Origin: Blastococcus sp. TF02A-26
Lineage (GTDB): Bacteria > Actinomycetota > Actinomycetes > Mycobacteriales > Geodermatophilaceae
NCBI RefSeq assembly: GCF_003319125.1
Contig: NZ_QOHG01000012.1
Location: 89,778-153,777 of the forward strand
Reading direction: 5' to 3'
DNA: 64,000 bases
Under the pieces are notes generated by a model. The model had not been told where the DNA came from, did no database searches, and worked only from the letters and a program-made list of their open reading frames with translations. The translations under genes were made by a program, and so were the position numbers. Shown piece by piece: positions 57,939-64,000 of this stretch (positions within the stretch are counted from its first letter, which is position 1; each line of letters opens with the position of its first letter).

Positions 57939-58220
57939 GGTGTCCTGTCTACCGGTCCGGACGGACCGGTCCGGTCAGGACGCGGCGCCTCCTGGGACGG
58001 CTGTGACGGACGGAACCGGCGTGACGGTGAGATGCGTGCCGTTGACCTGCACCGGTGCGGTGCGCGCCTTGGTCTGCCGATCCGCGCACGAGCGGTGGCG
58101 TCCCCGCAGGCGAGCGGTGGATGTCGCGCAGATGACGTCTCACCCCACCGGCGCGCCGTCGGCCCGGTGGCGCGCCGGCTGCTGCCACGGTCCCCGGCAC
58201 CGATTCCCCGGGAGGTCCCG
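57939..58220. promoter_or_regulatory. Intergenic region upstream of helicase and zinc-ribbon genes
   Basis: 282 bases without a convincing gene. It contains a perfect 10-base inverted repeat (58148-58157 with 58169-58178, CCGGCGCGCC/GGCGCGCCGG) and the ribosome site GGGAGGT (58210-58216) of the 41-aa gene. No clear -10/-35 pair is visible. Confidence 0.35.
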
Positions 58221-58346
58221 ATGTCCTGTCCGTCCTGCACGCCCACCGGTCGCTGCCCCGCCTGCGAACGGGCCCGCGCCGCGACGATCGTCCGGGTGCG
58301 CTCCAGCTGGACCCGCCCCGCACGGACCGGACCCCGGCCCGGCTGA
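58221..58346 (+). CDS. Tiny zinc-ribbon protein, 41 aa
   Basis: ATG at 58221 with GGGAGGT 5 bases upstream. MSCPSCTPTGRCPAC carries two CxxC pairs at residues 3-15, followed by a basic tail (ERARAATIVRVRSSWTRPAR). Four Cys are enough to bind one zinc. A second protein of similar design starts with SCPTCG at 58966. Function unknown; nucleic-acid binding is possible because of the Arg-rich tail. Confidence 0.6.
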   Translation: MSCPSCTPTGRCPACERARAATIVRVRSSWTRPARTGPRPG

Positions 58347-58369
58347 CCCCGCCGTGCCAGGGTGGGGGC

Positions 58370-58831
58370 GTGCCGAGACGGAGTGCGGGGGTGCTGCTGC
58401 ACCGTCGCGGACCGGCGGGCCCCGAGGTGCTGCTCGGCCACATGGGCGGACCGTTCTGGGCCCGCAAGGACGACGGCGCCTGGTCGATCCCCAAGGGGGA
58501 GCACGCCGCCGACGAGGACCCCGAGACGGCGGCACGGCGGGAGTTCGCCGAGGAGCTGGGCAGTCCGGTGCCGGCGGCGGACCTGGTGCCCCTGGGTGAG
58601 CTCAGGGCCTCGGGGAAGGTGCTCGCCGTCTGGGCGGCGGAGGGGGACCTCGACGCGACGACGTGCCGCAGCAACACCTTCTCCCTCGAGTGGCCCCCGC
58701 GCTCCGGTCGGGTGCAGGAGTTCCCGGAGATCGACCGGGCGGCCTGGTTCCCGCTCGCCCAGGCCCGGGAGAAGCTGGTCAGGGGCCAGGTCCCCTTCCT
58801 CGACCGGCTCGCCGCGCTGGCCGGTGGGTGA
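58370..58831 (+). CDS. NUDIX hydrolase, 153 aa
   Basis: Complete Nudix box (about residues 44-66, starting GEHAADEDPETAAR and continuing REFAEELGS), matching G-x5-E-x7-RE-U-x-EE-x-G. Begins RRSAGVLLHRRGPAGPEVLL, and has WSIPKGEH before the box. Hydrolyses a nucleoside diphosphate linked to another moiety; related small actinobacterial proteins are often annotated as Ap4A or NTP pyrophosphohydrolases. GTG at 58370. The substrate cannot be told from sequence. Confidence 0.92.
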   Translation: MPRRSAGVLLHRRGPAGPEVLLGHMGGPFWARKDDGAWSIPKGEHAADEDPETAARREFAEELGSPVPAADLVPLGELRASGKVLAVWAAEGDLDATTCRSNTFSLEWPPRSGRVQEFPEIDRAAWFPLAQAREKLVRGQVPFLDRLAALAGG

Positions 58832-58965
58832 CGGGCGCGGGGAGCGTTCATGACGGTTGGCTGACGAGTCGTCCCAGGAGTCCCACGCGGTACGGGATCG
58901 GCCGCCGGGCGTGCCATCGTTCGCCCGCCCGAGTCCCCGGCGGACTCCCGAGCGGAGGAGAGCCC

Positions 58966-59112
58966 GTGTCCTGCCCCACCTGCGGCACCCACGACCAGCG
59001 TGGCGCCTACTGCACCTCCTGTGGCGTCGAGCTGCTCTCGATGACGCAGCCGGTGCTCCGGCTCGAGACCCGCCGCAAGCCCGCCGTCCCCGCGCCGGCG
59101 CGGACCACCTGA
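58966..59112 (+). CDS. Tiny zinc-ribbon protein, 48 aa
   Basis: GTG at 58966 with GGAGGAG at 58954-58960. N-terminal ribbon SCPTCGTHDQRGAYCTSCG gives CxxC-x10-CxxC, followed by ELLSMTQPVLRLETRRKP and a Pro/Ala tail. It resembles the 41-aa protein at 58221 in having an SCP-x-C start and a basic C-terminal half. It is followed by a strong terminator shared with the convergent MMPL gene. Function unknown. Confidence 0.65.
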   Translation: MSCPTCGTHDQRGAYCTSCGVELLSMTQPVLRLETRRKPAVPAPARTT

Positions 59113-59118
59113 GTGCCA

Positions 59119-59149
59119 CCGGCCGCACCGCCAGCAGCGGTGCGGCCGG
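59119..59149. terminator. Bidirectional hairpin terminator
   Basis: Perfect 13-bp stem, 59119-59131 with 59137-59149, loop CAGCA. Located 6 bases after the zinc-ribbon stop and 9 bases from the MMPL stop. Confidence 0.8.
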
Positions 59150-59158
59150 CCGGACCGG

Positions 59159-61369
59159 TCAGGGAGCGGGGGCGAGCTCCGCGGGAGCCGGCGCCGCCAC
59201 CGCCGAGGTCCCGCCGTCGTCCTCCCGGATGCCGTAGCGGGCGTAGACGCGGCGCAGCGGTCCCGGCGCCCACCAGTTGGCCCGCCCGAGCAGCCGCATC
59301 GTGGCCGGGACGAGCAGCAGCCGGACCACGGTCGCGTCCACCACGATGGCGATGAGCATGGCGACGCCGATCATCTTGATGAACGTGATGCCCGACAGCG
59401 AGAAGGCGCCGATCACGACCACCAGCAGGAGCGCCGCGCTGCTGATGATCCCGCCGGTGCGCTGGAGCCCGGTGGCCACGGCGGTCGTGTTGTCGCCGGT
59501 GAGGTCGTACTGCTCCCGGATCCGGGACATCAGGAAGACCTCGTAGTCCATCGACAGCCCGAAGACGATCGCCAGCACGAGGATCGGCTGGGTCGCCTCG
59601 ACGAAGCCCGTGGGCGTGAAGTCCAGGAACCCCGACAGGTGGCCCTCCTGGAAGATCCAGACGAGCGCGCCGAACGAGGCCCCGAGCGACAGCACGTTCA
59701 TCAGCACCGCCTTGACCGGCAGCACCACCGAGCCGAAGGCCAGGAACAGCAGGACCAGCGTCGTCGCCACGACCAGCAGCGCCATCCACGGCAGCAGCGA
59801 CCCGAGGCTGTCCAGCAGGTCGGCCATGACCGCGCTCTCGCCGCCGACCAGGACCTCGACCCCGTCGGGCACCGGCACGTCCCGGACCGCCTCGACCAGT
59901 GCGCGGGCGTCGGCGTCGACCGGGTCGCCGCCGTAGGCCACCGCCACCCGGGCCGTGTCCCCGGCGGCGGAGGTCACCGTGGCGCCGTCCACGCCGGGGA
60001 CCGTCGCCACCGCCGCGACGTACCGGTCCAGCGCCGCCGAGCCGGCCGCGGAGTCCACCGCGTCCGGCAGCGAGACGATCGCCGTCACGGGAGCCTCCGG
60101 CGCGGCGGGGAAGTCGGCGTCGATGGTCTCGGAGACCACCCGGCTCTCGGTGCCCGCGGGCAGCACCCGGACGTCGATGGCGCCGAACTGCACGCGCAGG
60201 AACGGCAGCGCCAGCACCACCAGCAGCGCGATGACGGCGACGGCGTAGACCATCGGCCGGCGCATCACGCTGCGGGCGATCCGGTACCAGGCGCCGTGCT
60301 CGTCCGGTCCGGCCGGCGCGGGGACGGCGGGCCGGCGGGTCAGCCGGCGCAGGAAGGGGCGGACCGACAGCGCCTCCACCCGCGGGCCGAGCATCCCCAG
60401 CAGCGCGGGGAGCAGGGTGAGGGCGGCCAGCATCGCGACGAGGACGGCGCTCATCCCGCCGAAGCCCATCGAGCGGAGGAACACCTGCGGGAAGATCGTC
60501 AGCCCGGCCAGCGAGATGGCGACCGTCGCGCCGGAGACGGCGACCGTGCGGCCGGCCGTCGCCATCGTGCGGGCCACGGCGTCCTCCACCGATGCCTGTC
60601 GCGCCATCTCCTCCCGGAACCGGCTGACGACGAACAGGCCGTAGTCGATGGCCAGGCCGAGGCCCAGGATCGTCACCACGTTGACCGCGAACACCGAGAC
60701 GTCGGTGAAGCCGCTGACCACGTGCAGGGCGGTGAAGGCGCCGAGGATGGCCGTCCCGCCGATCGCCAGGGGCAGGCTGGCCGCGGCGAGGCTGCCGAAG
60801 ATGACCACGAGCAGCACCGCCAGCACCGGCAGCGAGATCATCTCGGCCCGTGCGATGTCGGCGCCCACGCGCTCGTTGATGTCCCGGTTCACCACCGCGT
60901 TGCCGCCCAGCGACGCGGTCAGGCCGTCGGCGGAGAGCTCGTCCTCGATCGCGGTCATGGCCTCGTCGTCGTCCGCCCCGTCGGCGAGCTGCAGGACCGC
61001 GTAGGTCGCCTGCCGGTCCTCGCTGACGAGCGGGTCGGCGCCGGTGGACCAGTAGGTGGTGGTGCGGGCGAGCAGGTCCTGCGGCAGCGCGGCCAGCGAG
61101 TCCTGGACGGCGGCGCGGAAGGCGGGCTCGTCGACGGTCAGCTCGTCGCTGCGGTAGAGGACGACGACGTCGGCCGATTCCCGGCCCAGCTCCCGCTCCG
61201 CCACGTCGGCGGCCCGGGAGCTCTCGCTGTCGGGGTCCTCGAAGCCGGCACCGGTCAGCTTGCCGAACACCCCGGTGCCCCAGACGCCGGCGACCAGCAG
61301 GAACAGCAACGACACGACGACGACGGTCCGGCGGCGCCGGTACATCACTCGGCCGAGGGTCTCGAACAC
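59159..61369 (-). CDS. MMPL/RND-family membrane transporter, 736 aa
   Basis: Two repeats, each with one transmembrane helix, a large extracytoplasmic loop and a cluster of five helices (about 12 helices total). The first is RRTVVVVSLLFLLVAGVWG (about 13-31). Conserved proton-relay-type motifs GLGLAIDYGLFVVSRFREE (first half) and VFGLSMDYEVFLMSRIREQY (second half) are intact. MMPL proteins export lipids, siderophores or drugs. GTG at 61369 with GGGAGGA upstream. The divergent TetR and palindromic operators indicate inducible expression. Confidence 0.94.
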   Translation of the reverse strand: MFETLGRVMYRRRRTVVVVSLLFLLVAGVWGTGVFGKLTGAGFEDPDSESSRAADVAERELGRESADVVVLYRSDELTVDEPAFRAAVQDSLAALPQDLLARTTTYWSTGADPLVSEDRQATYAVLQLADGADDDEAMTAIEDELSADGLTASLGGNAVVNRDINERVGADIARAEMISLPVLAVLLVVIFGSLAAASLPLAIGGTAILGAFTALHVVSGFTDVSVFAVNVVTILGLGLAIDYGLFVVSRFREEMARQASVEDAVARTMATAGRTVAVSGATVAISLAGLTIFPQVFLRSMGFGGMSAVLVAMLAALTLLPALLGMLGPRVEALSVRPFLRRLTRRPAVPAPAGPDEHGAWYRIARSVMRRPMVYAVAVIALLVVLALPFLRVQFGAIDVRVLPAGTESRVVSETIDADFPAAPEAPVTAIVSLPDAVDSAAGSAALDRYVAAVATVPGVDGATVTSAAGDTARVAVAYGGDPVDADARALVEAVRDVPVPDGVEVLVGGESAVMADLLDSLGSLLPWMALLVVATTLVLLFLAFGSVVLPVKAVLMNVLSLGASFGALVWIFQEGHLSGFLDFTPTGFVEATQPILVLAIVFGLSMDYEVFLMSRIREQYDLTGDNTTAVATGLQRTGGIISSAALLLVVVIGAFSLSGITFIKMIGVAMLIAIVVDATVVRLLLVPATMRLLGRANWWAPGPLRRVYARYGIREDDGGTSAVAAPAPAELAPAP

Positions 61370-61396
61370 GGGTCCTCCCGGGGAGCCGGTAGAGTG

Positions 61397-61444
61397 AGTG
61401 AACAGCGTTAGCTAACGCCGATAACTCTGCATACACCGTTCACT
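61397..61444. promoter_or_regulatory. Nested palindromic operators of the MMPL/TetR pair
   Basis: GCGTTAGCTAACGC (61405-61418) is a perfect 14-base palindrome, nested inside a wider inverted repeat AGTGAAC (61397-61403) / GTTCACT (61438-61444). The whole divergent gap is only 94 bases, so the adjacent TetR very likely represses both genes from here. Confidence 0.75.
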
Positions 61445-61463
61445 GACGTCAAGGGGGACCGCG

Positions 61464-62207
61464 ATGGCGGACGGCGCGTCCCCGGAGATCGGGACCCGGC
61501 GCGAGCGGGCCCGGGCAGACACCGTGCGCGAGATCCGTGAGACCGCACGCAGGGTCCTGGTGACCTCCGGTCCCGAGGGGCTGGCACTGCGGGCCATCGC
61601 GCGGGAGATGGGCCTGTCCGCCCCCGCGCTGTACCGCTACTTCCCCAGCCGCGAGGACCTCGTCGAGCAGCTCGTCGCCGACCTCTACGACGAGCTCAGC
61701 GACCACCTCGAGGCCGCCCGGGACGCCGTCCGGCCGCCCCGCCCGGGCGCGCAGCTGCTGGCGGCCGCGCGGGCGTTCCGGCACTGGGCGACCACCCACC
61801 ACGCCGAGTTCGGGTTGCTGTTCGGCAGTGCCGCACAGGGGGTCGTGTCGGGGGACGTCGCGGAGGGCCCCGCCGAGCTCGCCGGCCGGCGCTTCGGTGG
61901 CGTCTTCGCCGCCCTGATGGCGCAGGTGTACCTGGAGCAGCCGTTCCCCGTCCCTGCGGACGGCGAGCTGACCCCGGAGCTCCAGGAACAGCTCGAGGCG
62001 TGGTGCGCCAAGCTCCCCGTCGCCCTGCCGCTCGGCGTGATGTCGGTGTTCCTCTCCTGCTGGATCCGCCTCTACGGCATGGTCTGCATGGAGGTCTTCG
62101 GCCACCTGCGCTTCGCGCTGGCCGATCCGGAGCCGATGTTCGAGTCGGAGATGCGGCGGGTGGCGTCGGAGCTGGGCATCGTCGAGGACTGTTCGCCGCC
62201 GTCCTGA
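61464..62207 (+). CDS. TetR-family transcriptional regulator, 247 aa
   Basis: TetR domain at about 20-66: TVREIRETARRVLVTSGPEG, then LRAIAREMGLSAPALYRYFP with SREDLVEQLV. C-terminal domain of the TetR_C_13/WHG type (PRPGAQLLAAARAFRHWATT, EFGLLFGSA), including FLSCWIRLYGMVCMEVFGHL. Divergent from the MMPL transporter and probably its repressor. Confidence 0.93.
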   Translation: MADGASPEIGTRRERARADTVREIRETARRVLVTSGPEGLALRAIAREMGLSAPALYRYFPSREDLVEQLVADLYDELSDHLEAARDAVRPPRPGAQLLAAARAFRHWATTHHAEFGLLFGSAAQGVVSGDVAEGPAELAGRRFGGVFAALMAQVYLEQPFPVPADGELTPELQEQLEAWCAKLPVALPLGVMSVFLSCWIRLYGMVCMEVFGHLRFALADPEPMFESEMRRVASELGIVEDCSPPS

Positions 62208-62368
62208 GCGGCCGGCGGTCCACGGCGGGATCGGGCGCCCGCGGTCGACATGTCGACTCGGCGTGGCGAGGGTCACTGCTAGCAATCTGCTTGCAGAAGT
62301 TAGCGCCCGGTCCAGGCGGGGCACCCATCCAGACGTCAGGTCATCCCCGATGTCTGGAGTTCCCCGTC

Positions 62369-63340
62369 ATGACCGACAACACCAAGATCGTCAACCAGCT
62401 CCGCGCCCTCGTGCTCCTCACGCAGACCGAGGAGCAGGTCGCGCGTACCCGCGTGTCGCAGGCCCGCACCGACGCCGTGCGCCGTGAGCTGAACCAGAAC
62501 GCCGACCACGCCGCCGAGCGGACCCGGCTGATCACCGAGCAGCTGCGCGCTCTCGGTGGTGTGCCCGACGTCGTCACCCCGGCGCTGGGCCGGCTCTCCG
62601 CGGTGTTGAAGGCCACCTTCGAGCAGGCCGCCCCGCTGGAGGAGGCCCTGCTGACCGACCTGCAGCTCGAGCACCAGCTGCTGGACCGCGCCACCTACGT
62701 GAAGGCGCTGGCCACCAAGGCCGAGCTGCCCAAGGTGGAGCACCTGGCCGAGCGCCTGATCACGGCGCACAAGGCCACCGTCGAGTGGCTCACCGTGGTG
62801 CTCGCCGAGGAGGCGCTGGGTGGCCCCGCCGCCCTGATGCCGACCCCGCTGCAGCGGGTCGCCGGGACGGCCGCCCGTGCCGCCAACGCCCCGGTGCGCT
62901 TCGTCGCCAACCGCGTCAACGAGGTGCTCGACAGCGCCCAGCAGGTCCGCGACGAGGCCGGGGACCGGCTCGGCGAGGTGGCCGACAAGGCCAGCTCCTT
63001 CACCGGCGCCGTCCGCGAGACGCTGACCGTCGGCCGGTCCGCCGCGCTGCGCCGGGCCGAGCGGATCGCCCGCCGCGAGGGCAACCGCGACGCGGCCGAC
63101 GCCGCGAGGTCCGCCCGCGAGGAGCTCGGCGACGTCACCGCCGACGAGCTGCCGATCAAGGGCTTCGACTCGATGAGCACGGCCGACGCGGCCAAGGCCG
63201 CCAAGGCGCTCCGCTCGCCGCACGACATCAACGTCGTGATCCGGTACGAGGAGACCCACAAGAACCGGTCGAGCGTCATCAGCGCCGCCCAGGTCGCCCT
63301 GGCCGCGGTCGCCAAGGAGGTCGTCGGCGTCGACAGCTGA
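62369..63340 (+). CDS. Ferritin-like helical protein of unknown function, 323 aa
   Basis: All-helical: the first about 150 residues (IVNQLRALVLLTQTEEQVAR ... LQLEHQLLDRATYVKALATK, HLAERLITAHKATVEWLTVV) have the four-helix spacing with Glu/His positions of ferritin-like folds, but metal ligands are not certain. Residues about 165-260 are an amphipathic coil (RFVANRVNEVLDSAQQVRDE), and the C-terminus has KGFDSMSTADAAKAAKALRS. No signal peptide. ATG at 62369; the 161-base upstream region holds AT-richer CTAGCAATCTGCTTGCAGAA (62278-62297), a probable promoter. Possibly a stress or storage protein. Confidence 0.65.
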   Translation: MTDNTKIVNQLRALVLLTQTEEQVARTRVSQARTDAVRRELNQNADHAAERTRLITEQLRALGGVPDVVTPALGRLSAVLKATFEQAAPLEEALLTDLQLEHQLLDRATYVKALATKAELPKVEHLAERLITAHKATVEWLTVVLAEEALGGPAALMPTPLQRVAGTAARAANAPVRFVANRVNEVLDSAQQVRDEAGDRLGEVADKASSFTGAVRETLTVGRSAALRRAERIARREGNRDAADAARSAREELGDVTADELPIKGFDSMSTADAAKAAKALRSPHDINVVIRYEETHKNRSSVISAAQVALAAVAKEVVGVDS

Positions 63341-63356
63341 CGCCGCGGACCCGTTC

Positions 63357-63392
63357 GGGAGGCCCGCACCCCTCAGGGGGTGCGGGCCTCCC
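63357..63392. terminator. Bidirectional terminator overlapping the gtrA-like stop
   Basis: A perfect 16-bp stem, 63357-63372 with 63377-63392, loop TCAG. The loop contains the stop codon of the convergent GtrA-like gene (63373-63375), so one arm is coding sequence. Confidence 0.8.
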
Positions 63393-63858
63393 GCCGTGCG
63401 GGGGCGGCTCCGGGCGCCGCCTCGGGGAACACCCACCGCCGGTAGCTCACGAACCGCAGCGCGGTGCCGATGACGATCGAGGCGACGTTGGCGATCTGCA
63501 GGACCAGCGCGCCCTCCTGGCCCAGCACGTAGCGCACGAACGCGATGATCCCGAGCCCGAGCAACAGCGTCGCCGCGTTGATCGCCGCGAACAGCGGGTA
63601 GCCGCGGCGCACGGAGGCGCGGGGCCGACGGCGGTAGGTGACCAACCGGTGGCCGGCGAAGGCCACGGTGGACGTGACCAGTGTGGCCAGGGCCTTGGCG
63701 AGGACCGGTGGGACGCCCGCGGAGGCGTAGAGCAGCTGGAACAGGACGAGGTCGAGGGCGAAGCAGATCGCACCGACGACGCCGAAGGCGGACAGCTCCC
63801 GCACCAGGCGGCGCCAGGCGCCGGTGACCGGTGGGAGCGACCACCAGGAGCTCCGCAC
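63373..63858 (-). CDS. GtrA-family membrane protein, 161 aa
   Basis: Four hydrophobic segments: AFGVVGAICFALDLVLFQLL, AKALATLVTSTVAFAGHRLV, LFAAINAATLLLGLGIIAFV, QIANVASIVIGTALRFVSYR, with the family end motif FVSYRRWVF. GtrA proteins help flip or link polyprenyl-phosphate-bound sugars in cell-envelope glycan assembly. GTG at 63858 was preferred; an ATG at 63924 would start inside the probable IS end. The element lies about 35 bases upstream and may have displaced or replaced its promoter. Confidence 0.88.
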   Translation of the reverse strand: MRSSWWSLPPVTGAWRRLVRELSAFGVVGAICFALDLVLFQLLYASAGVPPVLAKALATLVTSTVAFAGHRLVTYRRRPRASVRRGYPLFAAINAATLLLGLGIIAFVRYVLGQEGALVLQIANVASIVIGTALRFVSYRRWVFPEAAPGAAPARREARTP

Positions 63859-63925
63859 GCCGAGCAGCCTAGGTGTCGCAACCAGGGACGTTGTTGACAG
63901 TCGGCGTGGCGGCTTGATCAACAAG

Positions 63926-63981
63926 GAGACCTCCGGAAGGAGTGGCGGTGCTTGACGTCGCCGTTCCCAACCGGAGGTCTC
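63926..63981 (+). promoter_or_regulatory. Inverted repeat that would sequester the transposase ribosome site
   Basis: GAGACCTCCGG (63926-63936) is perfectly complementary to CCGGAGGTCTC (63971-63981). The right arm contains the GGAGG Shine-Dalgarno of the GTG at 63983. In a transcript covering both arms the site would be masked. Confidence 0.6.
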
Positions 63982-63982
63982 T

Positions 63983-64000
63983 GTGGCCCACGCTAACGCC
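63983..64000 (+). CDS. Start of probable IS481-family transposase (six codons in window)
   Basis: GTG at 63983 reads M-A-H-A-N-A, with GGAGG 5 bases upstream. IS481-type transposases of high-GC actinobacteria commonly begin with M-[AS]-H-A-N-A, followed by LTP. Only six codons are visible, so the call rests on this start and on the inverted-repeat context. Confidence 0.5.

Larger units (their letters stand above)
63892..64000 (+). mobile_element. Left end of a probable IS481-family insertion sequence (cut by window edge)
   Basis: The final 18 bases encode V/M-A-H-A-N-A, the usual start of actinobacterial IS481-family transposases. The preceding segment begins near TGTTGACAGTCGG (63892 on), consistent with a TGT-type terminal repeat, but the exact end cannot be fixed without the right end. 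It lies just upstream of the gtrA-like gene. Confidence 0.55.

Noticed and set aside
52011..58346. Plus-strand open frame of 2,111 codons opposite the helicase
   Set aside because: The minus strand carries ordered helicase motifs. The plus frame is repetitive Gly/Arg/Gln/Val-rich sequence; only its last 41 codons (58221-58346) look like a real separate gene.
1..64000. CRISPR arrays, tRNA or rRNA genes, prophage
   Set aside because: No regularly spaced repeats, cloverleaf-like sequence, rRNA-like sequence or phage structural genes were recognised by eye; a dedicated scan was not possible.

Overview
The window is very GC-rich, gene-dense DNA with many GTG starts and 4-base GTGA/ATGA start-stop overlaps. 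This is typical of a high-GC actinomycete. The mix of genes (bacteriophytochrome with a SpoIIE-type phosphatase, DUF4011 helicase, MMPL pump, large acyl-CoA catabolic islands, F420-type oxidoreductase, mycofactocin-type SDR) would fit a soil or rock actinobacterium such as a member of the Geodermatophilaceae, but the family assignment is inference. No rRNA, tRNA, CRISPR array or prophage was recognised.

Region 1 (1-43.9 kb) is a large catabolic island for CoA-thioester chemistry. It holds six acyl-CoA dehydrogenases, two enoyl-CoA hydratases, a double-hotdog dehydratase, one single and two tandem-fused class III CoA-transferases, a CoA ligase, three thiolase-like/DUF35 pairs, two amidohydrolases, two P450s, a GMC oxidoreductase, an aldehyde dehydrogenase, a mycofactocin-type SDR, an LLM-SnoaL fusion and two free SnoaL proteins. 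A complete dipeptide/oligopeptide-type ABC importer lies inside it (18.8-24.5 kb). GntR/FadR, PadR and three TetR regulators are spread through it. A plausible reading is import, P450 hydroxylation, oxidation of alcohol to acid, CoA activation, dehydrogenation and hydration, then retro-aldol or thiolytic cleavage of a branched or cyclic (terpenoid- or steroid-like) carbon skeleton. The substrate cannot be named from sequence.

Region 2 (43.9-50.5 kb) places a tandem pair of near-duplicate P450s between parts of a partner-switching signalling system: an RsbW-like HATPase, a STAS antagonist, and a bacteriophytochrome whose output is a SpoIIE/PP2C phosphatase. A small helical protein there is a paralogue of one encoded next to a P450 in region 1.

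Region 3 (50.5-64 kb) is mostly housekeeping or accessory: threonine dehydratase (ilvA), a 2,047-residue protease-like/helicase/nuclease-like protein, a NUDIX hydrolase flanked by two tiny zinc-ribbon proteins, an MMPL transporter with a divergent TetR and a strong operator, a ferritin-like helical protein, a GtrA membrane protein, and the first codons of what looks like an IS481-family transposase at the right edge. Several near-perfect hairpins between convergent genes act as credible bidirectional terminators.
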